From Burkholderia savannae (lineage in GTDB: Bacteria; Pseudomonadota; Gammaproteobacteria; Burkholderiales; Burkholderiaceae): DNA of 64,000 nt. The notes under the pieces are model-generated. The model had not been told where the DNA came from. It ran no database searches and saw only the letters and a list, made by a program, of their open reading frames with translations. Positions 8,696 through 18,042 of the stretch are shown one piece after another. Every line of letters starts with the position of its first letter. Position 1 is the first letter of the stretch. Location: contig NZ_CP013417.1 of NCBI RefSeq assembly GCF_001524445.2, forward strand, positions 620,001 to 684,000. The letters run 5' to 3'. Both the position numbers and the translations under genes were made by a program.

Positions 8696-9910
8696 CTAGG
8701 GGCACGACGCGCCGGTCGCGCTCAGCCGGCCGGTACCGGGCCGTTCGCGACGCTCGGGCGAGCGCTCGGCATGCCCCGCGTGTCCGGCGACGACGACGAA
8801 CATCAAGAGCGTGAGCCACAGCATGCCGTATAGCGCGTGGAACTTGAACAGAAGGAGCGGCAGCAGATACAGCAGCAGGCGCCGCCGGCCGCGCCGCCGG
8901 AACAGCATGAACAGCGCGCCGAAGAACGCGGTGACGCCGACGCCGCCGGTGGCGAACAGCAGATACACGTAGAACGAGCTGTCGCGCACCTGATAGCCGC
9001 GCAGGTGCGTCTTGCCGACGTTGTTCCGCTCGTCCCAGAAGAGGCCGTTGCCGAATGCGTCGGCGAGCGCGTCTCGCGCGCTCAGCTCGCGCAGCACGAG
9101 CGTGCGGCTGCCGAGCGCGTCGTAGTCGGCGGATTGATTCACGCGCTTGTCGTACACGCCGTACATCGCCGGCGCGATCGCGAGCGCGACCGCGACGATC
9201 ACGAGCTTGATCCGGATCGACGAGCGTCCGGCGAGGAAGTGCACGCCGAACAGCAGCGCGCAGACGATGATCGCCGCGATCGAGAACGACAGCAGCGCGG
9301 TCGCGAACGCGACGATCGTCGCAGCCGCCATGCGCCGCTTCGCTAGCAGCAGGACGACGCCCGCGGGCACGACCGTCATCGCGTAGAACGACGGCTCCGA
9401 ATAGAGGCCGAGCGCGCGGATCGAGATGAGGCTGTCGCTCAGCGCCTTCGTCGCGTACAACGCTTCGGAATCGCTCTCGCGGACGTAGCTGTCGAAGTCG
9501 ATGAAGTGGCCGGAGATCAGGTAGTAGCCGAGTTGCACGAGGAAGAACGCGGCATGCACGTAGATCAGCGCCTCGCATGTCCGCTCGAGCGAGCGCATCG
9601 ACAGCACGCCGCTCGCGAACAGCCAGAACGCGAGCGCGATGTAGGTTTCGATCAGCACGAACTTGACGTAGAAGTTCGCGTAGAAATCGCCGAACGCGGA
9701 CACGATGAACGCGGCGCTTACGCTGAGCATCCAGTACGCGGCGATGGCGGGCAGCCGGTGCTGGCGCGCGAACAGCGTCGGTGCGCGGAACAGCGCAAGG
9801 ACGGCGAGCAGCGCATAGGCCGCGAAGCTCGCGCGCACGCTGAACGCGTTCAGCGAAAAGAAGCAGGCGCTGGTGGCGAAGAGCAGGGTGGGAACGCTCG
9901 CGCGTCGCAT
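8696..9910 (-). CDS. Wzy/O-antigen-ligase-like polytopic membrane protein
   Basis: 404 residues with about ten hydrophobic segments and one larger hydrophilic loop near residues 250-320, the layout of O-antigen ligases and Wzy polymerases. Wzy proteins are too divergent to identify by motif. The assignment rests on topology and on an otherwise complete Wzx/Wza/Wzc set nearby that needs a polymerase. The start at 9910 is supported by a GGAG box five bases upstream of the ATG; in-frame extensions further upstream lack hydrophobic character and were not used. The gene is on the strand opposite to the main export genes, together with the BNR and PAP2 genes. Confidence 0.65.
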   Translation of the reverse strand: MRRASVPTLLFATSACFFSLNAFSVRASFAAYALLAVLALFRAPTLFARQHRLPAIAAYWMLSVSAAFIVSAFGDFYANFYVKFVLIETYIALAFWLFASGVLSMRSLERTCEALIYVHAAFFLVQLGYYLISGHFIDFDSYVRESDSEALYATKALSDSLISIRALGLYSEPSFYAMTVVPAGVVLLLAKRRMAAATIVAFATALLSFSIAAIIVCALLFGVHFLAGRSSIRIKLVIVAVALAIAPAMYGVYDKRVNQSADYDALGSRTLVLRELSARDALADAFGNGLFWDERNNVGKTHLRGYQVRDSSFYVYLLFATGGVGVTAFFGALFMLFRRRGRRRLLLYLLPLLLFKFHALYGMLWLTLLMFVVVAGHAGHAERSPERRERPGTGRLSATGASCP

Positions 9911-10268
9911 GAAGACTCCGTGGTTCGTGAGCGGCGCACGCTTTCGAGCCGTGCTGCTCGAACGTCGCGCGTTGAGCGCGCTGGCATCGCGCGGCGACGC
10001 TTCCGAAGCGAGATCGCCGGCATGCACGCGCACGGCGCCGATGTCGACCGTCGCATGCGCGGCGCGCGCCTCGACGCGCTCGATGGTGCCGTCTGTCGCG
10101 CCTCGACGGCGCGCTTCGCTTGCCGTGCGAAACGCTCGCCGGCATGCATCGGGCATCGATGCGCCGCGGTGCCCGGGAGTATAGCGACGCGTGCGCTTTC
10201 GCACGCGCGCGCGTCCGATCGGGACGGGGTTTCGGCGGCTGGCGACTAGTCCTGGCCGCAACCGACCG
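9911..10268. other. Intergenic, no supported gene
   Basis: About 360 bp between the PAP2 and polymerase-like genes, both read leftward. It holds GC-rich sequence with frames open on both strands but no convincing start, Shine-Dalgarno box or domain. It probably contains the promoter/leader of the polymerase-like gene. No hairpin terminator was seen. Confidence 0.5.
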
Positions 10269-10850
10269 TCACCAGGGGAGTTGACGGCAGAGGAACGGCG
10301 AGTATTGCTCGATCGCAGCTTGAATCGGCGCGTGTCTCCCGTAGGAGACGGCGAGCACTGCCATTAGCGAAACCGACGCGTACAGCCAAAGGCGTCGCGA
10401 CACAGCGGGTGCGCCTTTCCATAGCACGAACGACAGCGTGACGAGCGTGCCGACCGCCCATCCGGCGATTACTTCGGACACCGTATGTGCTTTGTCGAAC
10501 ACGCGTGCCGTGCCGATCAACGCGGCGAGCACGAGACCCGCCGTCAATGCCATGTCCGAGCGCAGCCATTGCAGGCCGAGCAGGAGCGCCATCGGCCACA
10601 CCGCCGATGCGAGCATCGTGTGGCCGCTGACGACGCGAAAGTCGATCGCGCGAATCTGCACGCCGCACCCCGCGTAGAGGATCTTCGTCAAGCCGACGAC
10701 GAGCATGCCGGCCGCGAGCAGCACGAGCCACGACAGCGCGTCGCGCCGCTCGGGCGACGAGCGGACGAGCCACGCGCAGCAGACGACGGAAAGAGGAAGG
10801 GTCAAGGCGGCGTCGCCCAGATCGCTGATGGCAGACCACATCGCGTGCAT
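10269..10850 (-). CDS. PAP2-family membrane phosphatase
   Basis: 193 residues with about six hydrophobic segments. The region VSGHTM corresponds to the PSGH motif of type 2 phosphatidic acid phosphatases, and ARVFDKAHTVSEV to the SRx5Hx3D motif, with the Arg and catalytic His kept. The Pro of PSGH, the Ser of SR and the last Asp are replaced (V, A, E), so it is a divergent member. Such enzymes recycle undecaprenyl pyrophosphate or act on lipid phosphates, which suits a polysaccharide cluster that consumes undecaprenyl phosphate. Two starts nine bases apart (10850, 10841) are possible; neither has a strong ribosome binding site. Confidence 0.65.
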   Translation of the reverse strand: MHAMWSAISDLGDAALTLPLSVVCCAWLVRSSPERRDALSWLVLLAAGMLVVGLTKILYAGCGVQIRAIDFRVVSGHTMLASAVWPMALLLGLQWLRSDMALTAGLVLAALIGTARVFDKAHTVSEVIAGWAVGTLVTLSFVLWKGAPAVSRRLWLYASVSLMAVLAVSYGRHAPIQAAIEQYSPFLCRQLPW

Positions 10851-11636
10851 TCGTTCAAGAAAACGCAGTATTGTAAGGCGTCGCTGCGAGCGACTGCAGT
10901 TTCTCGCGCCACAAGCGCGGGCCGCCGTCGGATTTGTCCAATCGATGCGAGTCGCGTTAATGCGCGGGTATCGCGCATCACGCCTCACATATATGAAATC
11001 GCCGATGCGCGGTGATCACAGGCATTGTTCGTGACGCAAAATCGGCTTCGACCGGACATTATCGAAAAGCGCTAGATGAATATCGTAAAAATACGCAATA
11101 GCCTAAAGGCATGCCGGTAACGAAAGATCAATTCCAATTGTAAAAATACATGCGATTCGGCGACGAATTCGATAGAGTCGGCGCCAAGGCGGCGTACGCA
11201 TTGCATCTCGTTTGCATGCGAGATCGCCATATTTCCTCCACAAGAAACGGCAGCGCGGCGCGTCGGTGAATGAACGCGCAGGCGTGCGCCGGTGCTGCCG
11301 TTCGGCCGCTCCATTCACTAGCAGTCCGTTTGGATCGCCAGTGCGACGCGGCGCCGGGCGCGTCTGTCTTCATCCGTCGTCCATATCGGATGCTCCGCGC
11401 GCGGCCAGTGATTCAGTTGCCGAAAGATCGTCTGAAATCGACAAGTGCGCGCGTGTCTTTTGATGCAATGTGCGCACCAATCCGAATTGGATCGATCAAT
11501 AAATGATGGAATCGATGTCCAGATTCAATCCGCCAACATGGCGTCGTAATCAGACAGAAAGATTGTTGCAGCCATTTGAAGGAATATGATGCACCGCAGA
11601 ATAGACATTGCTGAATGAGTGGAAAGGGCCGGCGGG
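10851..11636. other. Long AT-richer intergenic region between divergent genes
   Basis: About 790 bp between the leftward PAP2 gene and the rightward AraC-type regulator. The stretch from about 11030 to 11220 and again 11470-11610 is clearly AT-richer than the surroundings. Short open frames on both strands show neither a ribosome binding site nor a recognisable domain. It most likely carries divergent promoters for the two arms of the exopolysaccharide cluster; no operator could be named. Confidence 0.5.
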
Positions 11637-12686
11637 ATGGAATGCGCGTTCAACATTGGTCGGATGGGAGCACACGTGAGTCGTGGTGCAGCTTTCGGTG
11701 GCGTGTGCTACCGGAAAGGAATCGCTGTCGTCTTGTTTGACGGCTTTTCGTTGATGCACGCGGGACGCATGGCGGAGATCTTCAATCTCGTCAACCGTTT
11801 CCGACATGCAGACGCGGAATCCGGCGGCGATTACGAGATGTTGCTGCTGTCGGCGAAGGGCGGTGCGGTGTATTCGTCGTCCGGCATTCCCGTTTGGTCC
11901 CAGCCGCTGCACGAGCGCGCGCTCGACAGCGTGCATGCGATTTTCGCAATCGGCGAACCGGATGCGTCCGATCGTGACGATGAAAAGGTGTCCGAATGGT
12001 TGCGCAACGCGCGGGCCCACGTTCGCGCGGCGGACGGGGCGCGTCGCCTGTTGGGGCTCACGAATCTCGAGCGCGGCGATGTGGCCGCGGATGATCTGTC
12101 GATCGACACGATGCTCTCAGGCGCCGCGTCCGCCGAGAAAGTCCATCCGACCGCGGCGGAACGTGCTGCATTCTCGGCCGCGCTCGCCGTCATTCGACAC
12201 GATTGCGGCGACGGCGTCGCGCACGAGGTTGCCGAGCGTTTGTGCCCGGAGATCGCCGCCCGGCCCGCCGAGTCGGCGTTCGCCGCGCGAGAGGCGCGTG
12301 CGAGCAAGTTGATTCGCGCGTCGGTCCAACAACTGCGCGACAACAGCGCGAACCGCATTTCGATCGCCGACACGGCGCATGCGGCGGCGATGAGCGAGCG
12401 CAACTTCCTGCGCCGATTCAAGCAGGAGATCGGCGTGACGCCGTCGGAGTTCGTGCAGAAAGTTCGGCTCGCGCATGCATGCCACATGCTCGTGCATACC
12501 GACCTTCCGGTCGACAAGATCGCGCGGCGCACGGGGCTCGGCAGCGGCGATCGTCTCGCGAAACTGTTTCGCCAGCATCTGTCGATGTCGCCGACCGAGT
12601 ATCGCGCAGTCGAGCGCAGCCGAGGCGCAGGCGCGGATCTCGCATGCGGCGAATTCGAGTCGCGGCTGAGCGAATCGATTTCATAA
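11637..12686 (+). CDS. AraC/GlxA-type transcriptional regulator
   Basis: 349 residues. The N-terminal half resembles the DJ-1/PfpI (GATase-1-like) domain of GlxA-type regulators (YRKGIAVVLFDGFSLMHAGR, then IFAIGE). The C-terminal ~110 residues form an AraC DNA-binding domain with two helix-turn-helix units (RISIADTAHAAAMSERNFLR, then PTEYRAVER at the end). The start at 11637 has GGAAAGGG about nine bases upstream; a GTG at 11619 in frame is the alternative. It sits between the two divergent arms of the exopolysaccharide cluster and is the only regulator there, so it probably controls it; this is inferred from position. Confidence 0.8.
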   Translation: MECAFNIGRMGAHVSRGAAFGGVCYRKGIAVVLFDGFSLMHAGRMAEIFNLVNRFRHADAESGGDYEMLLLSAKGGAVYSSSGIPVWSQPLHERALDSVHAIFAIGEPDASDRDDEKVSEWLRNARAHVRAADGARRLLGLTNLERGDVAADDLSIDTMLSGAASAEKVHPTAAERAAFSAALAVIRHDCGDGVAHEVAERLCPEIAARPAESAFAAREARASKLIRASVQQLRDNSANRISIADTAHAAAMSERNFLRRFKQEIGVTPSEFVQKVRLAHACHMLVHTDLPVDKIARRTGLGSGDRLAKLFRQHLSMSPTEYRAVERSRGAGADLACGEFESRLSESIS

Positions 12687-12909
12687 CAAGCGTCGCGCCG
12701 CGCCTGTCGTCTCACCCCTAACCTCAGCTTTGCCACGCTCACGTGCGAGGCCGTGGGCGTCGTTCGGACTTCGTCGGGCGATGAACGCCGAATGTTTGTC
12801 GATTCGGATGTCGATGCATCGATGAAAGGTGCACGACACGCCGGGCATGGTGGCTAGAAATATAGAAGTACGAAGTAAATTTTTGATGAAACGCAATCGA
12901 GGTTCACAT

Positions 12910-13977
12910 ATGCCAGCGATATTTCCCAGAGTCGTCGACATCGCGGTGATCGTGGTCGGCGCGTTCCTTCCGATCCTGATCGAGGCGTCCGGCAGCCCGA
13001 ACGCGCAGTTCTTCGACGGATCGCTGGTGGCGTTCGCCGCTGCGCTGTCGCTGTCGGTTTTTCCCGCATGTGGGATCTACGAGTCGTCCCGGCGGCGCTC
13101 GCCCGTGCATCTGATCAGCCGCACCGCGCTCGCATGGCTCGTCGTGCAGGGCGGCACCGTCGCGCTGCTGTACGCGCTGCGCCGCGCGCAAATTCTCTCG
13201 AGCGAGTGGTTCGCGTACTGGACGGTCACGAGCGGCATAGGGCTGTTGATTTTTCGTGCGGTCACGCTCGCTATCTTCGGCCTTGTCGAGCGCGCGAGCC
13301 GTCAGGTGAAGGCCGCGACGCTCGATCAGGTGGGCCACGTCGCGCATCGCATGCGCACGTCGGGCATCGCGAAGCGGATCGTCAAGCGCGCGTTCGACGT
13401 GGCCGCCGCGTCGTGCTTGATCGCGGTGTTATCGCCGGTGCTCGCCGTGATCGCTTTTCTCGTCATGCGCGACGGCGGCCCGGCCGTATTCGGGCACATG
13501 CGCATCGGGCGGGACGGCCGCCGCTTCAAGTGCCTGAAATTCCGCTCGATGGTGATGAACGCCGACGCCGTGCTGAAGTCGCTGCTCGAACGCGATCCGC
13601 ACGCGCGCGCGGAATGGGCGCGCGAATTCAAGTTGAAGAACGACGTGCGAATCACGCCGATCGGCCGCTTCCTGCGTCGAAGCAGCCTCGACGAACTGCC
13701 GCAGCTGCTGAACGTCGTGAAGGGCGAGATGAGCCTCGTCGGGCCGCGGCCGATCGTCGAGGCGGAGCTTGCGCGCTACGGCGAGGACGTTCGCTACTAC
13801 CTCGCCGCGAAGCCCGGCATGACCGGACTGTGGCAGGTGAGCGGCCGCAACGATACCGATTACGCGACACGCGTTTCGCTCGACGTGTCGTATGTGAAGG
13901 AATGGTCGCTTCGACGCGATCTGTACATCCTGTTGAAAACGGTCAACGTGGTCCTACGCGGATCGGGCGCGTATTGA
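12910..13977 (+). CDS. Undecaprenyl-phosphate sugar-1-phosphate transferase (WbaP/WcaJ family), short form
   Basis: 355 residues. Four N-terminal hydrophobic segments are followed directly by the C-terminal catalytic bacterial sugar transferase domain: KRAFDVAAASCLIAVL, KCLKFRSMVMNAD, PIGRFLRRSSLDELPQ, MSLVGPRP and KPGMTGLWQVSGR are all present. It should load the first sugar phosphate onto undecaprenyl phosphate at the inner membrane and start the repeat unit. The Rossmann-like middle domain of full-length WbaP/WcaJ appears to be missing between the fourth segment and the catalytic domain. The start at 12910 is supported by GAGG seven bases upstream; in-frame ATGs at 12886 and 12829 exist. 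Whether it transfers galactose or glucose cannot be told from sequence. Confidence 0.85.
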   Translation: MPAIFPRVVDIAVIVVGAFLPILIEASGSPNAQFFDGSLVAFAAALSLSVFPACGIYESSRRRSPVHLISRTALAWLVVQGGTVALLYALRRAQILSSEWFAYWTVTSGIGLLIFRAVTLAIFGLVERASRQVKAATLDQVGHVAHRMRTSGIAKRIVKRAFDVAAASCLIAVLSPVLAVIAFLVMRDGGPAVFGHMRIGRDGRRFKCLKFRSMVMNADAVLKSLLERDPHARAEWAREFKLKNDVRITPIGRFLRRSSLDELPQLLNVVKGEMSLVGPRPIVEAELARYGEDVRYYLAAKPGMTGLWQVSGRNDTDYATRVSLDVSYVKEWSLRRDLYILLKTVNVVLRGSGAY

Positions 13978-14041
13978 GCGCGCGCTTCGCGGCGATCGGC
14001 GGCCGGAGAGGGCCGGAACTAGAAAGTGAGTCGAGGTGTAG

Positions 14042-15235
14042 ATGGGTAGTCTGGGGGAAGCAGGCGGCGTCGCGCCGCCGACACGCACGTACGGCGCACG
14101 CGTGCGTTTGTTGACGATGTGGGTGCCGCTATGCGTGGTGCTCGCCGGATGCGGCGTCGCGCCGGGCATGCGGATGAAGCAGCCGGCGAACGTGCCGGTA
14201 TCGAGCGCTGACGCAAGCGCGTCGACTGAGGCCGGCCGCGAGCCGCGCGGCGAGCAACTGCCGGTTCCGATCACGAACATCGATCTGAATCTGATCCGCA
14301 CGCTGCGCGCCGCGCAGCGCGGCGCGCGCGGCGCGTCCGATCTCGCGACGCCGGTGTCCGGCTACACGATAGGGCGCGGCGACGTGCTGCAGATCACGGT
14401 CTGGGATCATCCCGAGCTCGCGGCGGCGCTCGGCGCGCAGCAGCAGACGGCCGCGCGCACGGCCGATGCGCCGGCAGGCTTCGTCGTCGATCAAGACGGC
14501 ACGCTGCAGTTTCCGTTCGTCGGACGCATCGCCGTCGCCGGGCTCAAGCCCGAGCAGGTGCAGGCGCGGCTCGCACGCAAGCTCGCGGAGACGTTTCGCG
14601 ATCCGCAGGTGACGGTGCGCATCGCGTCGTTCCGCGCGAAGCAGGTCTATATCGAAGGCGAAGTGCATACGCCAGGCTCGCAGCCGCTCAACGACATTCC
14701 GATGACGCTGCACGACGCGGTGAGCCGCGCGGGCGGTTTCTCGACGAGCGCGGACCAGAGCCGCGTGATGCTCGTGCGCAACGGCGTCGAGCAACGGATC
14801 GATCTGTCGGGCGCCGGGCAGGGGATCAATCCTTCGCGGGTCGTCCTCAAGGACGGCGATCTGCTGCGCATTCCGCCGCGCGACGAGAGCGGCGTGTTCG
14901 TGATGGGCGAGGTCAACAAGCCGGTCACCGCGCTGCCGATGCGCAACGGCCGCTTGATGCTGAGCGACGCGCTATCGCAGGCAGGCAGCCTGAACGCGAC
15001 GACGGCCGATGCGGCGCAGCTGTATGTGATTCGCGGCTCGCTCGACGCGAAGCCGCAGATCTACCGGCTCGACGCGAGCTCGCCTGTCGCGATGGTGCTC
15101 GCGAACCAGTTCGAGCTCGAGCCGAAGGACATCGTCTATGTCGACGGCAACGGGCTCGTGCGGTTCAGCCGCGTGCTCAGCCTGTTGCTGCCGGCCGTCA
15201 ACGCCGGCCTGACCGCGGCGGTCGTGACCAAATGA
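14042..15235 (+). CDS. wza: Wza-like outer-membrane polysaccharide export lipoprotein
   Basis: 397 residues. An N-terminal signal ends in the lipobox LAGC, giving an acylated cysteine. The polysaccharide export domain follows (GYTIGRGDVLQITVWDHPEL, then DGTLQFPFVGRIAVAGL), then two SLBB-type domains (KQVYIEGEVHTPGSQPL and SGVFVMGEVNKPV). It forms the outer-membrane channel for the polymer, working with Wzc. GAGG lies seven bases before the ATG. Its stop overlaps the start of wzb. Confidence 0.9.
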   Translation: MGSLGEAGGVAPPTRTYGARVRLLTMWVPLCVVLAGCGVAPGMRMKQPANVPVSSADASASTEAGREPRGEQLPVPITNIDLNLIRTLRAAQRGARGASDLATPVSGYTIGRGDVLQITVWDHPELAAALGAQQQTAARTADAPAGFVVDQDGTLQFPFVGRIAVAGLKPEQVQARLARKLAETFRDPQVTVRIASFRAKQVYIEGEVHTPGSQPLNDIPMTLHDAVSRAGGFSTSADQSRVMLVRNGVEQRIDLSGAGQGINPSRVVLKDGDLLRIPPRDESGVFVMGEVNKPVTALPMRNGRLMLSDALSQAGSLNATTADAAQLYVIRGSLDAKPQIYRLDASSPVAMVLANQFELEPKDIVYVDGNGLVRFSRVLSLLLPAVNAGLTAAVVTK

Positions 15236-15666
15236 TCGAATCGATTCTCGTCGTCTGCGAAGGCAACCTCTGCCGCAGCCCGATGGCGGCCGCGTTCTTC
15301 GCGGCCGCGCTGCCGGGGCGCGCGGTGACGTCGGCGGGCTTCGACGCGCTCGTCGGGCTGCCCGCCGCGCCGTTCGCGCAGGACGTGATGCGTGAGCGCG
15401 GCATCGATCTCTCCGCGCATCGCGCGCAGCAGCTCGGCCGCGCGCAGTGCGCTTCGGCGGACCTGATTCTCGTGATGGACCGCACGCAGCGGCGGCACGT
15501 CGAGGACCGGTATCCGCTCGCGCGCGGCAAGGTGTTTCGCATCGGCGAGCATGAGAACTTCGACGTTCACGATCCCTATCGCCAACCGCGCTTCGTGTTC
15601 GAGCGGTCCGCGCGGCTCATCGAGCTCGGCGTGAACGGCTGGCTGTCGCGGCTGCGGCTCGTGTGA
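15232..15666 (+). CDS. wzb: Low-molecular-weight protein-tyrosine phosphatase (Wzb)
   Basis: 144 residues with the catalytic loop CEGNLCRS (Cys9, Arg15) at the N-terminus and the acid loop in HDPYRQP about 100 residues later, the standard LMW-PTP arrangement. It should dephosphorylate the tyrosine tail of Wzc and so control polymerisation and export cycles. It overlaps wza by ATGA and is 45 bp ahead of wzc. Confidence 0.92.
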   Translation: MIESILVVCEGNLCRSPMAAAFFAAALPGRAVTSAGFDALVGLPAAPFAQDVMRERGIDLSAHRAQQLGRAQCASADLILVMDRTQRRHVEDRYPLARGKVFRIGEHENFDVHDPYRQPRFVFERSARLIELGVNGWLSRLRLV

Positions 15667-15711
15667 ACGATCGCGCGCACGCGCGGAACCGAATCCCCAA
15701 GATCTCGATAC

Positions 15712-17952
15712 ATGAATTCCAACCAATCCGGCACACAAGCGCTTCCCGAGAGCGACGGCGAAACCGACTTCATCGCCATTCTCGACATCCTGATCGAAAG
15801 CCGCTGGCTGATCGCGGCGATCGCGACCGGCTGCTTTGCGATCGGCGTCGCGTATGCGGTGCTCAGCAAGCCCGTCTATCAGGCGGACATCCTGATTCAG
15901 GTCGAGGACAGCCCGGACACGTCCGCCGCGAAGAGCCTGCTCGGCGATGTTTCGTCGCTCTTCGACGTGAAATCGTCCGCGGCGGCGGAGACGCAGATTC
16001 TCGCGTCGCGGCTTGTCGTGTCGCGCGCGGTCGACCAATTGAAGCTCTTCGTCGATGCGAAGCCGAAGCGCTTTCCGTTGATCGGCAATTGGCTCGCGCG
16101 CCGCAATGAGGGGCTGTCGAATCCGGGCTTCGCCGGCTTCGGCGGCTATGCGTGGGGCCAGGAGCGCATCGACGTCGCGACGTTCGATGTGCCGCGTTCG
16201 CTCGAAGGCGACAAGTTCGAGCTGACGATGCTCGATGCGCGCCGCTATCGGCTCGCGGGCGGCGATCTCGAACGCGGCGCCGAAGGCGTGGTCGGCAGGC
16301 TCGAACGCTTTGCGGCGAAGGGCGGGGCGATCGCGCTGCGTGTCGATGCGGCCGCCGCGAAGCCGGGTGCGACGTTCGTGCTCGTGCGCCGCTCGCGTTT
16401 GCGCACGATCGAGGATCTGCAGGACAACCTCGACGTGCAGGAGCGCGTCAAGCAATCGGACGTGGTCGTCGCGAGCCTGCGCGACACCGATCCGGAGCTC
16501 GTCAGCAGCGCGCTCAACGAAATCGGGCGGCAATACGTCGCGCAGAACATCCAGCGCAAATCGGCGGAGGCCGCGCAATCGCTCGAGTTTCTCAACGCCC
16601 AGCTGCCGACGCTCAAGCGGCACCTGACCGATTCCGAAGCACGCCTGACGAAATTGCGAGACGAGCACGGAACCGTCGATTTGACCGAAGAGGCGAAGCT
16701 CGTGCTCGCGCAATCGGCCGATGCGAAGACACGCCTGCTCGAGCTGCAGCAGAAGCGGCAGGAGCTGCTGTCGCGCTTCACGCCGAAGCATCCGAGCGTC
16801 GTCGCGATCGATCGGCAGATCGCCGCGCTCGACGGCTATCGCGGCGCGGCCGAGCAGCAAATCAAGCGGCTGCCGGATCTGCAGCAGCAGATCGTGCGAC
16901 TGATGCTCGACGTGAAGGTCGACACCGATCTCTACACGGCGTTGCTGAACAACATGCAGCAGTTGCAGCTCGTGCGAGCGGGGAAGGTCGGCAACGTGCG
17001 GCTCGTCGATACGGCAGCGGTGCCGGAAGTGCCCGTCAAGCCGAAGAAGGCGCTTGTCGCGATCGCGTCGCTGCTGATCGGCGTGCTCGCCGGCTGCGGG
17101 ACCGCGGTCGGCCGCTCGATGCTGTTTCATGGCATTTCCGATCCGAACGAGATCGAGCGCCGTCTGGGCATGAACGTCTATGCGACCGTGCCGCGCAGCG
17201 AGCAGCAGCGGGCGCTGACCGAGCGCGCGAAGCGCAAGGAGCGCGCGATGTCGCTGCTGTCCGTCGTGCATCCGGACGAGCCGGCCGTCGAGAGCCTGCG
17301 CAGTCTGCGCACGGCGCTGCAGTTCGCGATGCTCGAAGCGAAGAACAACGTCGTCGTGATCGCGGGCCCCGCGCCGGGCGTCGGCAAGTCGTTCGTGTCG
17401 GCGAATCTCGCCGCGGTGCTGACGATGGCCGGCAAGCGCGTGCTGCTGATCGACGGCGACATCCGCAAGGGGCATCTGAACGACTATCTCGGCCTCGCGC
17501 GCGGCAAGGGATTCTCCGAACTGATCGCGGGCGCGGTGCAGCCGGACGACGTGCTGCATCGCGACGTGATCGCCGGGCTCGACTTCATCTCGACGGGCGC
17601 GATGCCGAAGAACCCGGCGGAACTGTTGCTCAACCCGCGCGTGCCCGAGTTGATCGATGCGTTCTCGACGCGCTACGACGTCATCGTGATCGATTCGCCG
17701 CCGGTGCTCGCGGTGGCCGATACGGGCATCCTCGCCGCGACGGCGGGCACTGCGTTTCTCGTCGCGCTCGCCGGCTCGACGAAGCTCGGCGAGATTGCCG
17801 AATCCGCGAAGCGCCTCGCGCAGAACGGCGTGCGGCTGAGCGGCATCGTGTTCAACGGGATCAATCCGCGGCTCGGCCAGTACGGGTACGGATCGAAGTA
17901 CGGCGGCTATCGCTACGTTGCGTACGAATACGGAGCGAAGCGCGATGCGTGA
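15712..17952 (+). CDS. wzc: Wzc-type chain-length/tyrosine autokinase
   Basis: 746 residues. An N-terminal Wzz domain has a first membrane segment (about 28-50), a long periplasmic coiled-coil part (SLEFLNAQLPTLKRHLTDSE and following) and a second membrane segment near 445-465. A cytoplasmic BY-kinase domain carries Walker A APGVGKS (about 552-558) and Walker A' LLIDGDIRKG. The tail contains seven tyrosines in the last 24 residues, the usual autophosphorylation cluster. The kinase and Wzz parts are fused as in proteobacterial Wzc. It controls polymer length and opens the path to Wza. Confidence 0.92.
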   Translation: MNSNQSGTQALPESDGETDFIAILDILIESRWLIAAIATGCFAIGVAYAVLSKPVYQADILIQVEDSPDTSAAKSLLGDVSSLFDVKSSAAAETQILASRLVVSRAVDQLKLFVDAKPKRFPLIGNWLARRNEGLSNPGFAGFGGYAWGQERIDVATFDVPRSLEGDKFELTMLDARRYRLAGGDLERGAEGVVGRLERFAAKGGAIALRVDAAAAKPGATFVLVRRSRLRTIEDLQDNLDVQERVKQSDVVVASLRDTDPELVSSALNEIGRQYVAQNIQRKSAEAAQSLEFLNAQLPTLKRHLTDSEARLTKLRDEHGTVDLTEEAKLVLAQSADAKTRLLELQQKRQELLSRFTPKHPSVVAIDRQIAALDGYRGAAEQQIKRLPDLQQQIVRLMLDVKVDTDLYTALLNNMQQLQLVRAGKVGNVRLVDTAAVPEVPVKPKKALVAIASLLIGVLAGCGTAVGRSMLFHGISDPNEIERRLGMNVYATVPRSEQQRALTERAKRKERAMSLLSVVHPDEPAVESLRSLRTALQFAMLEAKNNVVVIAGPAPGVGKSFVSANLAAVLTMAGKRVLLIDGDIRKGHLNDYLGLARGKGFSELIAGAVQPDDVLHRDVIAGLDFISTGAMPKNPAELLLNPRVPELIDAFSTRYDVIVIDSPPVLAVADTGILAATAGTAFLVALAGSTKLGEIAESAKRLAQNGVRLSGIVFNGINPRLGQYGYGSKYGGYRYVAYEYGAKRDA

Positions 17953-18042
17953 CGTTCATGTGTACGCGAGCGGAAGCGACGGTGATCGTCGGTTCTGCGC
18001 GGCGTGCGCGCGGCGCGCGCATTCGACTGCCGGAGCGCGGCG

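Noticed and set aside
15136..17559. 807-codon minus-strand open frame opposite wza-wzb-wzc
   Set aside because: It is the shadow of three well-supported plus-strand genes; composition is Arg/His-rich and shows no domain.
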